64,000 bases of DNA from Castellaniella sp044508625 (lineage in GTDB: Bacteria > Pseudomonadota > Gammaproteobacteria > Burkholderiales > Burkholderiaceae_B). The position numbers and the translations under genes were made by a program. Location: NCBI GenBank assembly GCA_044508625.1, contig JBIQHJ010000015.1, positions 1 to 64,000 of the forward strand, written 5' to 3'. The notes beneath the pieces were generated by a model. The model was not told the DNA's origin and ran no database searches. It saw nothing but the letters and a program-made list of their open reading frames with translations. Within the stretch, counting starts at the first letter, position 1. Every line of letters starts with the position of its first letter. This document shows, piece by piece, positions 37,721 through 46,937 of this stretch.

Positions 37721-37975
37721 ATGACCATCACGACCCTTTCCAGTCGAGAGCTGAACCAGAACGTGACGCGAGCAAAAAAGGCTGCCAAGAGCGGCCCGGT
37801 GTTCATCACGGATCGCGGCAGGCCCGCGCACGTGCTGCTCAGCTTCGAAGACTATCAGCGCCTGACAAGGCAGCGGCGCAACATTGCCGACGCGCTGGCG
37901 ATGCCGGGCGTTGCGGACATCGAGTTCGAGCCGCCGCGCGTGACCATTGAAGCCCGGCCGGCCGATCTCTCATGA
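37721..37975 (+). CDS. Phd/YefM-family antitoxin
   Basis: This 84-residue antitoxin has the Phd/YefM N-terminal DNA-binding fold (TLSSRELNQNVTRAKKAAKSGPVFITDRGRPAHVLLSFEDYQRL) and a short acidic/proline-rich C-terminal tail that would wrap the toxin. The ATG at 37721 begins MTITTLSSREL as in relatives; TTG 37703 and ATG 37706 extend it with residues unlike the family. Its stop overlaps the toxin start (ATGA). Base composition is less GC-biased than the flanking chromosome, consistent with transfer. Confidence 0.88.
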   Translation: MTITTLSSRELNQNVTRAKKAAKSGPVFITDRGRPAHVLLSFEDYQRLTRQRRNIADALAMPGVADIEFEPPRVTIEARPADLS

Positions 37976-38400
37976 TGTATGTGCTCGATACCAACGTGCT
38001 GTCGGAACTGCGCAAGGCCCGATTTGGCAAGGCCGATGCGAATGTGGCGGCATGGGCGGACAGCGTCGATGCCGCCGACCTCTTTGTATCGGCCATCACC
38101 ATCATGGAACTGGAGCTCGGCGTGATGTCGATCGAACGCAAGGACGCTGCCCAGGGAGCCATGCTGCGCTCGTGGCTGGAGCAGCACGTATTGCCCGAGT
38201 TCTCCGGGCGCACATTGCCTGTGGATACCGCTGTGGCGCGGCGCGGCGCCCGGCTGCATGTACCGGACAAGTGCGGTGAGCGTGACGCGCTCATCGCGGC
38301 GACGGCGCTGGTGCACGGCATGGCGGTGGTCACGCGCAACGTGGCCGATTTCAAGCCTACAGGAGTGACCATCGTCAACCCCTGGGAGCCATCGCCATGA
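37972..38400 (+). CDS. vapC: PIN-domain toxin, VapC/FitB-like
   Basis: This 142-residue PIN endoribonuclease has acidic metal ligands D6 (YVLDTNVLSEL), E46 (TIMELELG), D105 (GERDALIAATA) and D126 (TRNVADF), a complete active site. The typical C-terminal sequence VVTRNVADFKPTGVTIVNPW is present. It is coupled to the Phd-type antitoxin by a four-base overlap. Probable targets are RNAs such as tRNA, as for other VapC proteins. With the antitoxin it is the sole cargo between the two tRNA-derived repeats. Confidence 0.9.
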   Translation: MMYVLDTNVLSELRKARFGKADANVAAWADSVDAADLFVSAITIMELELGVMSIERKDAAQGAMLRSWLEQHVLPEFSGRTLPVDTAVARRGARLHVPDKCGERDALIAATALVHGMAVVTRNVADFKPTGVTIVNPWEPSP

Positions 38401-38449
38401 CCGCTCCATGCTTGATTTCCCGGGCATGGCGCGTTGGCGACGAGCTCTG

Positions 38450-38532
38450 ATCCGCTGGTGCCGTGTTCGACTCACGGGGGCCCGCCAGATCGCCATGCGC
38501 CGGCCGGGATCACGTCCCGGCCGGTTTTTTTC
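38450..38532 (+). repeat. Second copy of tRNA 3' half plus terminator
   Basis: This matches 37510-37593 with about four differences: T to C before the T-arm, one G lost from the acceptor 3' strand, CACCA changed to CGCCA, and C to T in the terminator stem. The terminator remains foldable (38500-38531). The upstream 5' half of the tRNA is missing or unrecognisable, so this is a tRNA fragment or attachment-site copy, not a functional gene. Confidence 0.85.
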
Positions 38533-38627
38533 ATCCTTCGCAAACTTCGCAAACTGTCACCAACGGGCTTGGCGGATGCCGGCGCTTGGATGGTAAGCTC
38601 GCCGAAAGAACGGGATGGGGAGTATGC

Positions 38628-41600
38628 ATGGCTTGGATCGCCGGGAGGTTCTTTGCAGGTGTGCTGGCCGTGGCGGCGGTGTCGGCCGCTGGGGCGGCCG
38701 AGGTGTCGCGGTTCACGCCGCAGGGCGTGACCGCCCGCGTGGAGCGCGTCCAGGCCGATTTCACGGCTCCGGCCGTCGCCCTGGGCGACGGCGGCGCGGC
38801 CGATCCCTTCGTGATCGAATGCGAGGGCGGCACGCCCGCGGGGGCCGGGCGCTGGGTGGACCCGAGCCACTGGGTCTATGCCTTCCGCAAGCCGCTGACC
38901 GGCGGGGTTTCGTGCACGGCGAGCGTCAATCCCGATTTCCGCGATCTCGAGGGCCGGCCGCTGGTCCAGGCGGCCCCCTATGCGTTCTCCACGGGCGGCC
39001 CGCGTCCCAGGCTGCGCCGTCCCTGGGATGCGACGATCGACGAGGACCAGGTGTTCGTCCTGTCCTTCGACGCGCCGGTGGATGCGGCGTCGGTGGCCGC
39101 TCATACGGTGTGCCGCGTCCAGGGAATCGGCGAGGCCGTGGCGGTGCGCCTGGTCGAGGGGGACGCGCGGCGCGAGATCCTCGCCGCCACCGGCATGGAG
39201 GACGCCGTCCCCGACGCCGGCACGCAACTGCTGCAATGCAAGCGCACGCTGCCCCCGAAGGCGGCCGTGAGGCTCGAGGTGGGGCGGGGGGTCCGGACGC
39301 TCGCGGCCGCGGGCGCCGCCGCGGTGTCCAGCACGCGGGCCCATGGCTTCGATTTCCAGGTGCGCGAGGCCTTCACGGCCAGCATGCGCTGCATGCGCGA
39401 GCACGCGCAGGCGGCGTGCTCGCCGCTGGGCGATGTCGTGCTCGCCTTCTCGGCGCCCGTGCCGGCCGAGCGGGCGATGGCCGCGATGCTCGAGACCGCG
39501 CGGGGCGTGCGCCATCCGGCGAGCCTCGGCGACGAGCCGCCAGATTTCGTCGAGCAACTGCGTTTCGAGGGACCCTTTCCCGAGAACGAGACCTTGCGGC
39601 TGGTCCTGCCCGCGGACGTCCGGGACGACGCCGGCCGCCCGCTGTCGAACCGGGCCCGCTTCCCCCTGTCCATTCCGGTCGCGGCCCTGCCGCCGCTGGT
39701 GAAATTCGCCTCGGGCACGTTCGGGGTCGTCGAGCGTTTCGCCGAGGCGCCCGCGGCCTCGGGCGAGGCGATCGCCGCGGTGCCGCTCGCGTTGCGGCGG
39801 GTGGAGCCGGAACTGCTGACCCGCGAGCTGGCGATCTCGGCGGGCACGGCTCGCGACCACGTCACGACCGACGATGCCGAGGCGCTGCGCTGGTACGCCA
39901 AGGTGGCGCTCTTCGACGGCGGCGCGCTCACCGCGCGCCAGGTCGAGGATGCGCGCGCGCTGCGCCCATTGAGCGAGGAGGAGCCCGAGGTGCCCCGGAT
40001 CGACTTGCGCAAGGTGTCGCTGTTCGATGCCAAGGACGCGGCGCGCACCCTGCGATTGCCCGGCGTGTCGCAGGACCCGGCGATCGAGGTGGTGGGCGTG
40101 CCCCTGGCCGCGCCGGGCTTCCACGTGATCGAGGTCGAGTCCGCGCAGCTCGGCGCCTCCCTGCTGGGCGAGCCGGCGCCGGTCTACGTGCGGACCTCCG
40201 TGCTGGTCACCAACCTCGCCGTGCACGTCAAGACCGGCCGCGACGACCTGCTGGTGTGGGTGACGTCGCTGGACGACGGACGGCCGGTCGCGGACGCGCA
40301 GGTGGCGGTGCTCGATTGCGCGGGCGCGCGCCTGGACGAGGGGGTGACCGACGCCCAGGGCCTGTGGCACCGGCTGGGGGCGATCGAGGAGACGACCGAC
40401 TGCCTCGGCGGCGCGGCTTCCGGCCTGTTCGTGACGGCGCGCATCCCGGCCGATCATCCCGAGGCGGGCGGGCAGGCGGATTTCTCCTTCGCCTGGACGT
40501 CGTGGAATCGTGGCATCGAGTCCTGGCGTTTCCCGGTCTCGACCGACACTTCGCGCCTGCCCGACCTCGCGGCGCACGCGGTGCTCGACCGGACGCTGCT
40601 GCATCCGGGCGAGACCGTATCCATGAAGCTTTTCGCCCGCGTCCTCACGCGCGCCGGCATGGACAATCCGCCGGACTCGCGCCTGCCGCCGCGGGCGGTG
40701 ATCGAGCACGAGGGCTCGGGCGAGCGCGCCGCGGTCGATCTGGACTGGATGACGAGCCCGAGCGGCGGCCGCTATGCGCTGCTGAGGTACGAGTTGCCGC
40801 CGACCGCCAGGCTCGGGCGCTATTCCATCGCGCTGGAGGAGCCCCGGCCCGCCGGCGAGGATCGCTGGATGGGGCCGGGCAGCCATCCGGCGGGCGAATT
40901 CCGGGTCGAGTCCTTCCAGGTGCCGGTGCTGGCCGGCAGCCTCAAGCTCAGCGCGCCGCAAGGGGATGGGCCGCTGGTCGCGCCCGGATCGCTGCGCGCC
41001 GACGTCCAGCTCGCCTACGTCTCGGGCGGGCCGGCGGCGGGGCAGGCGGTGTCCCTTTCGGCGGTGTCCCGGCCCCTGGACGTCCGGTTTCCGGGCTACG
41101 AGGATTACGCCTTCGGCATCCCGGACGGCATGCGCTCGGACGAGGAGCGCGGCGGTATCGAGGGCCTGCGCCGCCTGATCCTCGACAAGCATGCGCTGCG
41201 GCTCGATGCCCAGGGCGGCGCCCGGGTGGAACTGCAGGACCTGCCCAGGCCCGTCGAGCCCCAGTCCTGGCTGGTCGAGGCGAGTTTCACGGATCCCAAT
41301 GGCGAGGTGCAGACCATCGCCCAGGCGACGCCGGTCTGGCCGGCCGCGGTGGTGGTCGGCCTGCGCACGGGCGGCTCGCTGGCCCAGGGCGAGGCGGCGG
41401 ACGTCGGCATCGTCGCGCTGGACCCTTCGGGCCGGCCGCTGGCGGGGGTGGAGGTGCGCCTGGACGGACGGCTGCGGACGGTCTACTCGACGCGCAAGCG
41501 CCTGGTGGGCGGCTTCTATCGCTACGATTCCTACGACAAGGTCGCCGAGCTGGGCACGCTGTGCCAGGGCAGGACCGACGAGCGGGGCCTGCTCTCCTGC

Positions 41601-44555
41601 CCGGTGCGCATGGACCGCCGGGGCGAGATACAGCTTTTCGCGCAGGCCGCGGATGCGCAGGGCCGGGTGTCGCAGGCGGCCTCGTCGGTCTGGGTCTGGG
41701 GCGGCGATGTCTGGTTCGGCGGCGGCGAGGACGATCGCATCGACGTGATCCCCGAGCGCAAGGCCTGGAAACCCGGCGAGACCGCCGAATTCCAGGTGCG
41801 CATGCCGTTCCGGCGCGCCCAGGCGCTGGTGGCGGTCGAGCGCGAGGGCGTGCTCGAGACGCATGTGATCGAGCTCGAGGGGGACCATCCCGTGATCCGC
41901 CTGCCGGTCAAGGCCGAATGGGGGCCGAACGTCTACGTGTCGGTCCTGGCCGTGCGCGGGCGCATCCGCGAGGTTCCCTGGACGTCCTTCCTCTCGTGGG
42001 GCTGGCGCGATCCCGTGGACTGGTACCGCGCCTGGTCCAACCGTGTCGAGGAGGCGCCCGTGCCCACGGCGCTGGTGGACCTGGCCAAGCCCTCGTTCCG
42101 TTTCGGGCTGGCCGAAATCCAGGTCGATGACGGCCGCGGCCGCCTGCAGGTGAGCGTGCGCGCCGACCGGCCGCAGTACCGGGTGCGCGAGACGGCGCGA
42201 GTGGACGTGGAGGCCAGGCTGCCGGACGGCGCGCCCGCGGCGGGTGCCGGCATCGCCTTCGTGGCCGTGGACGAGGCCCTGCTCGAGCTGATGGGCAATG
42301 CGAGCTGGGACGTGTCCTCGGCCCTGCGCATTCCGCGCGGCTACGGGGTCGAGACCGCCACGGGGATGGGCGAGGTCGTCGGGCGCAGGCATTACGGCCG
42401 CAAGGCGGTGCCCGATGGGGGCGGCGGCGGTTTCAGCCCGACGCGCGAGCTTTTCGACACCCTGCTGCTGTGGCGCGGCGAGGTGGTGCTGGACGCCCAG
42501 GGGCGCGCGCGCATCGACGTGCCGCTGAACGACTCGCTGACGCGCTTCCGGCTTGTGGCGATCGCCGATTCGGGGCCCGACCTGTTCGGCATGGGCCAGA
42601 CCGACATCACCGTCACCCAGGATTTGCAGCTCATCGCCGGGCTGCCCCGGCTGGTGCGCGGCGGCGACGCCTATGCGGCGCGGGTGACGGTGCGCAACCG
42701 GACCGATCGCGCCATGGACGTGCGCGCCGAGGCGCGCATGGGGGCGGCGGGGAGCGAGGCGCGCGATCTCGAGGCGCGGGAGCTGCGTCTCGAGCCGGGA
42801 ACGGCCGGCATCGTGGAATGGCCGGTCACCGCGCCCGAGGCATCCGACGAGCCCGGCCGCCAGGCCCTCGAGTGGGACATCCGGGCCACCGGCACGCCGG
42901 AGGGCGGCGGCGATGCCGCGACGGACCGCGTGCTCGTCGCCCAGCGGCTGGTGCCGGCGGTGCCGCTGCGGGTGCGACAGGCGGCCCTGTTTCCCCTGCG
43001 GGCCGGCCAGCCCTTGAAGGTCCCGGTGGATCCCACGCCGGCGGCGCTCGCGGGCGCGGACGGCCGGGTCCGGGGAGGTGTCCAGGTGGGCCTGCAGTCC
43101 AGCCTCGCGGGCGTCATGCCGGGGGTGCGGGCCTGGCTGGCGGACTATCCCTACACCTGCCTGGAGCAGCTTGGCGCGCGAGCCCTCGGCCTGCGCGATC
43201 CCGCGGCCTGGGAGGCGCTGATGCGGCGCCTGCCGGGCTACCTGGACGAGCAGGGACTGGCCGCATATTTCCCGGGCGGGACGGGCAGCGTGGTCCTGAC
43301 CGCGCACCTGCTGTCGATCGCCACCGAGGCGGGCGCCCTGGGGTGGCCCTACACCGTGCCCGAGGCGCCGCGCGAGCGCATGGTGGCGGCCTTGCAGGAC
43401 TTCGTGCTGGGCCGGATCGAATCGCCCGCCTGGGCGCCGGTGCGCGACGAGGCGTGGCGCAAGCTGATCGCCATCGAGGCGCTCGCCCGCAACGGGGCCT
43501 ACCGGCCCGGCATGCTGGACAGCATCGACCTGGACGTGTCGGCCTGGCCCAGCGCCGCCCTGGTGGACTGGCTGTCGATCCTGCTCCACGTCCCCGACGT
43601 CGAGCGGCGCGCGCAGCGCCTGGCCGAGGCCAAGACCCTGCTGCGCGGACGCCTGGCGCGCCACGGCACCACGCTGGTGCTGGCCGATGCCACGGCGGAC
43701 GATGGCTGGTGGCTGATGAGTTCCGCCGAGGCCGCCCAGGCCCGCCTGATCATGGCGCTGCTGCCCGAGGCCGACTGGCGCGAGGACCTGCCGCGCCTGG
43801 CCATGGGGCTGGTGGGCATGCAGCGGCGGGGCGCCTGGTCGACCACCACGGCCAATGCGCTGGGCAGCCTGGCGATGGCGCGGTTCGCGCAGGCCTTCGA
43901 ATCGAAGGCGGAGGGCGAGGTCCTCGTCGCCCTGGGCGGCGCGCCCGCCCGGACGCTGGCCTGGCAGGCGATGCCCGAGCACGACGGCGTGCGCGCCCAG
44001 GCCCTCGAGCTGCCCTGGGCCCGGGCCGGGCGCGACGTGCTGACGCTCGAGGCGAAGGGGGCCGGCGGCGGCTGGGCGACCGTCAGCGCCCGTACGGCCG
44101 TGGCCGAGGCTCGGCCGGTGGATGCCGGCATGCGCATCGAGCGCCGGATCACCGCGGTCTCCCAGGCACGTCCGGATCGCTGGTCGCCGGGAGACGTGTA
44201 CCGCGTGCGCTTGAGCATCGAGTCGCGCGAGCCGGCCGTGTGGGCGGTGCTCAGCGATCCCGTGCCGGCGGGGGCTTCGATCCTGGGCGGCGGCCTCGGG
44301 CGCGACTCCGCCATCGCCACGCGCGGCGAGCGGGTGTCCGAAGACGGCTTCGGGCCGGCCTTCGTCGAGCGCGATGCGGGGATGTACCGGGCATATTTCG
44401 AGGTCCTGCCCACGGGCGTCCGGCACGTCGAGTACACCGTGCGGATCGATGCGCCGGGGCATTTCCAGTTGCCGCCCACGCGCATCGAGGCGCTGTACCA
44501 GCCGGAGGTCTTCGGCAGCGCGCCCAACGCACCCTTCGACGTGGAGGCGCCCTGA
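38628..44555 (+). CDS. Bacterial alpha-2-macroglobulin-like protein
   Basis: This very large periplasmic protein has 1,975 residues, against about 1,650 for E. coli YfhM. The start is ATG 38628 with GGGGAG upstream. A signal peptide ends near AGAA before EVSRF; no lipobox cysteine is present, so unlike YfhM it is probably not membrane-anchored by lipid. Many macroglobulin (MG) domains are followed by a bait region and an alpha-helical thioester domain with C1511-L-E-Q1514, which should form a reactive thioester. It traps foreign proteases entering the periplasm, working with PbpC, whose gene follows. The last 36 bases are echoed at 44594-44629. Confidence 0.9.
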   Translation: MAWIAGRFFAGVLAVAAVSAAGAAEVSRFTPQGVTARVERVQADFTAPAVALGDGGAADPFVIECEGGTPAGAGRWVDPSHWVYAFRKPLTGGVSCTASVNPDFRDLEGRPLVQAAPYAFSTGGPRPRLRRPWDATIDEDQVFVLSFDAPVDAASVAAHTVCRVQGIGEAVAVRLVEGDARREILAATGMEDAVPDAGTQLLQCKRTLPPKAAVRLEVGRGVRTLAAAGAAAVSSTRAHGFDFQVREAFTASMRCMREHAQAACSPLGDVVLAFSAPVPAERAMAAMLETARGVRHPASLGDEPPDFVEQLRFEGPFPENETLRLVLPADVRDDAGRPLSNRARFPLSIPVAALPPLVKFASGTFGVVERFAEAPAASGEAIAAVPLALRRVEPELLTRELAISAGTARDHVTTDDAEALRWYAKVALFDGGALTARQVEDARALRPLSEEEPEVPRIDLRKVSLFDAKDAARTLRLPGVSQDPAIEVVGVPLAAPGFHVIEVESAQLGASLLGEPAPVYVRTSVLVTNLAVHVKTGRDDLLVWVTSLDDGRPVADAQVAVLDCAGARLDEGVTDAQGLWHRLGAIEETTDCLGGAASGLFVTARIPADHPEAGGQADFSFAWTSWNRGIESWRFPVSTDTSRLPDLAAHAVLDRTLLHPGETVSMKLFARVLTRAGMDNPPDSRLPPRAVIEHEGSGERAAVDLDWMTSPSGGRYALLRYELPPTARLGRYSIALEEPRPAGEDRWMGPGSHPAGEFRVESFQVPVLAGSLKLSAPQGDGPLVAPGSLRADVQLAYVSGGPAAGQAVSLSAVSRPLDVRFPGYEDYAFGIPDGMRSDEERGGIEGLRRLILDKHALRLDAQGGARVELQDLPRPVEPQSWLVEASFTDPNGEVQTIAQATPVWPAAVVVGLRTGGSLAQGEAADVGIVALDPSGRPLAGVEVRLDGRLRTVYSTRKRLVGGFYRYDSYDKVAELGTLCQGRTDERGLLSCPVRMDRRGEIQLFAQAADAQGRVSQAASSVWVWGGDVWFGGGEDDRIDVIPERKAWKPGETAEFQVRMPFRRAQALVAVEREGVLETHVIELEGDHPVIRLPVKAEWGPNVYVSVLAVRGRIREVPWTSFLSWGWRDPVDWYRAWSNRVEEAPVPTALVDLAKPSFRFGLAEIQVDDGRGRLQVSVRADRPQYRVRETARVDVEARLPDGAPAAGAGIAFVAVDEALLELMGNASWDVSSALRIPRGYGVETATGMGEVVGRRHYGRKAVPDGGGGGFSPTRELFDTLLLWRGEVVLDAQGRARIDVPLNDSLTRFRLVAIADSGPDLFGMGQTDITVTQDLQLIAGLPRLVRGGDAYAARVTVRNRTDRAMDVRAEARMGAAGSEARDLEARELRLEPGTAGIVEWPVTAPEASDEPGRQALEWDIRATGTPEGGGDAATDRVLVAQRLVPAVPLRVRQAALFPLRAGQPLKVPVDPTPAALAGADGRVRGGVQVGLQSSLAGVMPGVRAWLADYPYTCLEQLGARALGLRDPAAWEALMRRLPGYLDEQGLAAYFPGGTGSVVLTAHLLSIATEAGALGWPYTVPEAPRERMVAALQDFVLGRIESPAWAPVRDEAWRKLIAIEALARNGAYRPGMLDSIDLDVSAWPSAALVDWLSILLHVPDVERRAQRLAEAKTLLRGRLARHGTTLVLADATADDGWWLMSSAEAAQARLIMALLPEADWREDLPRLAMGLVGMQRRGAWSTTTANALGSLAMARFAQAFESKAEGEVLVALGGAPARTLAWQAMPEHDGVRAQALELPWARAGRDVLTLEAKGAGGGWATVSARTAVAEARPVDAGMRIERRITAVSQARPDRWSPGDVYRVRLSIESREPAVWAVLSDPVPAGASILGGGLGRDSAIATRGERVSEDGFGPAFVERDAGMYRAYFEVLPTGVRHVEYTVRIDAPGHFQLPPTRIEALYQPEVFGSAPNAPFDVEAP

Positions 44556-44593
44556 TATGTCAGCACGCCAGCGCGGCCCGGTGACGGGGCGCG

Positions 44594-44629
44594 GCGCCCA
44601 ATTCGCCCTTCGATGTGGAGGCTCTCTGA
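44594..44629 (+). pseudogene. Remnant of a second alpha-2-macroglobulin 3' end
   Basis: Thirty-six bases match the last 36 bases of the preceding gene (44520-44555) at 30 positions. They encode APNSPFDVEAL-stop where the gene has APNAPFDVEAP-stop. Most differences are at third codon positions, suggesting divergence while still coding. An in-frame stop precedes it, so only the tail survives. Confidence 0.6.
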
Positions 44630-44658
44630 AGCGGGGCGCTCGGCATGGAGGCGCCTCG

Positions 44659-46902
44659 ATGGCGGGCGCCCGCGTCCTGGCCGGCCTGGCCCTGTGCCTG
44701 CTGGCCGCGCAGGCGCGGGGCTTGCCGGCCTATGAGACAGTGCGCGCGGCGCACCGGCCCTCGGACGTGCGTGTGCTGGCGGCCGGCGGCGAGCTCGTCC
44801 AGCGGGTGCGCGCGGATTTTTCCAGCCGGCGCGGCGACTGGGTGGCGCTCGAGGACATTTCCGTGGCGTTGCAGCGGGCGGTGGTGCGCTCGGAGGACGG
44901 CCGCTTCTACGACCATGGCGGGGTGGACTGGCTCGCCATGGCGCGCGCCGCCTGGCGCACTTTGTCCGGCGGGCCCGCGCAGGGCGCCTCGACCCTCAGC
45001 ATGCAGCTCGCGGCGCTGCTGGACGAAAACCTGCGGCGCGGCCCCGGGGGACGGGGCCTCATGCAGAAGCTCGACCAGGTCCAGGCCGCCCGCGCGCTCG
45101 AGGCCGGCTGGACCAAGGCCCAGATCCTCGAGGCCTACCTCAACCTCGCCGCCTTCCGCGGCGAGCTGGTCGGGGTCGATGCCCTGGCGCGGGTCATGTT
45201 CCAGAAACGCGCCTCGGCGCTGGACGACCGGGAATCGGCGCTGGCCGCCGTCCTCCTGCGCGGCCCCAATGCCCCGCCGCCGGTGCTCGCCCAGCGCGGC
45301 TGCGCCTTGCTGCGCGAGCTGGGGCGGCCGGGCGACTGCGCCGGCCTGCGCGGCTTCATCGAGCTCGCCCTGGGCTGGACGGCGGCGCGCCGGCGGGACG
45401 CCCCCGGCCTGGCGCCGCATTTCGCGCGCCTGCTGATCGCGCATCGAGGCGCGGAGGCCGGCGACGTGCTGCGCAGCACCCTGGACAAGGACCTGCAAAA
45501 GACGGCCCTGGCCGCGATCCGCCGGCACCTGCGGGATCTGCGCGGGACCGGCGTCACCGACGCGGCGGCGGTGGTGCTGGACAACCGCAGCGGCGCGGTC
45601 CTCGCCTACGTGGGATCCTCCGGCGAGTTTTCCGACGCCGGCGCCGTGGACCACGCGCGCGCCCTGCGCCAGGCGGGCTCGACGCTCAAGCCCTTCCTCT
45701 ACGGCATCGCGCTGGACGAGCGGCGGCTGACCGCCGCCTCCCTGCTGGACGACCGCCCGCTGGACCTGGACGGGGGCGGCGGCCTGTACATCCCGGGCAA
45801 TTACGACGGGCGTTTCAGCGGCTGGGTCAGCGCCCGGCTGGCCCTGGCGTCCTCGCTGAACATCCCGGCGGTGCGCACCGCCATGATGGTGACGCCCGAG
45901 GCCCTGGCGCGCCGCCTCGCCGATCTCGGCCTGCCCCTGGCCCACGACGGCGACTATTACGGCTACAGCCTCGCGCTCGGCAGCGCCGACGTGAGCCTGC
46001 TGTCGCTCGCCAACGCCTACCGGACCCTGGCGCGGCTGGGCAGCCACGCGCCGGTGGATCTGGATGCGGGGGAGGCGGCCACGCAGCCCGGCGTCGCGCT
46101 GTTTTCGCCGGGCGCGGCCTGGATCGTGGGGGACATCCTCTCCGACCGGCAGGCCCGGGCGCGGACGTTCGGCCTGGACAGCCCCTTGTCGACGCCATTC
46201 TGGACCGCGGTCAAGACCGGCACCAGCCGCGACATGCGCGACAACTGGTGCATCGGCTGGTCGCAGGACTACACCGTGGGCGTGTGGGTGGGCAACAGCG
46301 CCGGGGCGAGCATGCGCGAGGTATCCGGTGTCAGCGGCGCGGGTCCCATCTGGCACGAGCTGATGGCCTGGCTGCATCGCGCGCGCCGCAGCGCCCAGCC
46401 CCCCATGCCCGCCGGCGTGACGCGCGCGCCGGTCCGTTTCGCCTCCGGCCTGGAGCCCGCCCGCGAGGAAGTCTTCCTGGGGGATACGGCGCAGAGAGTT
46501 TTTGCTTATTTCGGGAGCGAGGCACGGGCCTCGCGTATCGTGGAGCCCGTGGATGGCACGATCATGGCGCTGGATCCGGACATTCCGCCGGACCGGCAGC
46601 GCATGCGGCTGCGGGCGGTGGACGCGGCCGCGCGCGAGGCCGTGGCGGCGCGCTGGTTCCTGGATGGCGAGCCGATCGAGGGCGGCGATTGGCAGCCCAG
46701 GCCCGGCCGCCATGTCTTCGAATTGCATGGAGCCGAGGGCGAGGTGCTGGATCGCGCGAGCGTGCTCGTGCGCGGCGGCCGTTTCCAGGCTGCCGCCCGA
46801 ATGGAAACGGAGGAGGCCGGCACGTGGATCGAGGCGGGCCGCGGGCGGACGGGGAAGGTCCGCATGAATACAGGCCGCGCGTCGACGGAGGATGCGCAAT
46901 GA
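44659..46902 (+). CDS. pbpC: Penicillin-binding protein 1C
   Basis: This bifunctional class A PBP has 747 residues. After a hydrophobic N-terminal segment come a glycosyltransferase domain (SEDGRFYDHGG with E79, QGASTLSMQLA), a transpeptidase domain with S341-T-L-K344, S399-L-N401 and K519-T-G-T-S, and a C-terminal BiPBP_C domain. The ATG at 44659 has GGAGG seven bases upstream and starts MAGARVLAGL; the open frame further upstream overlaps the duplicated 36-bp tail. PbpC genes commonly follow alpha-2-macroglobulin genes, and the products are thought to act together in envelope repair and defence. Confidence 0.92.
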   Translation: MAGARVLAGLALCLLAAQARGLPAYETVRAAHRPSDVRVLAAGGELVQRVRADFSSRRGDWVALEDISVALQRAVVRSEDGRFYDHGGVDWLAMARAAWRTLSGGPAQGASTLSMQLAALLDENLRRGPGGRGLMQKLDQVQAARALEAGWTKAQILEAYLNLAAFRGELVGVDALARVMFQKRASALDDRESALAAVLLRGPNAPPPVLAQRGCALLRELGRPGDCAGLRGFIELALGWTAARRRDAPGLAPHFARLLIAHRGAEAGDVLRSTLDKDLQKTALAAIRRHLRDLRGTGVTDAAAVVLDNRSGAVLAYVGSSGEFSDAGAVDHARALRQAGSTLKPFLYGIALDERRLTAASLLDDRPLDLDGGGGLYIPGNYDGRFSGWVSARLALASSLNIPAVRTAMMVTPEALARRLADLGLPLAHDGDYYGYSLALGSADVSLLSLANAYRTLARLGSHAPVDLDAGEAATQPGVALFSPGAAWIVGDILSDRQARARTFGLDSPLSTPFWTAVKTGTSRDMRDNWCIGWSQDYTVGVWVGNSAGASMREVSGVSGAGPIWHELMAWLHRARRSAQPPMPAGVTRAPVRFASGLEPAREEVFLGDTAQRVFAYFGSEARASRIVEPVDGTIMALDPDIPPDRQRMRLRAVDAAAREAVAARWFLDGEPIEGGDWQPRPGRHVFELHGAEGEVLDRASVLVRGGRFQAAARMETEEAGTWIEAGRGRTGKVRMNTGRASTEDAQ

Positions 46903-46937
46903 AGGATTCCAATGTCTGGATGAGGGGAGGGTACGGT

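Larger units (their letters stand above)
37549..38532. mobile_element. tRNA-associated islet carrying a toxin-antitoxin pair
   Basis: A segment of about 0.94 kb lies between two imperfect direct repeats of about 84 bp (37510-37593 and 38450-38532), each containing the 3' half of the CAU tRNA and its terminator. The intact tRNA is on the left and the damaged copy on the right, as after site-specific integration into a tRNA 3' end. The only cargo is a Phd/VapC pair. No integrase is present, so it may be a deletion remnant stabilised by the toxin-antitoxin genes, or an unequal tRNA duplication. Confidence 0.5.

Noticed and set aside
38450..38487. A second functional tRNA
   Set aside because: Only the T-arm and 3' acceptor strand are recognisable, with a deleted G and changed CCA. 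The 5' half needed for a cloverleaf is absent.
38472..44462. Very long open frame (about 1,990 codons) on the strand opposite the alpha-2-macroglobulin gene
   Set aside because: Its translation is low-complexity, rich in Arg, His, Gly and Ala, with no recognisable domain. It is the GC-driven shadow of the real gene, which has a signal peptide and thioester motif.
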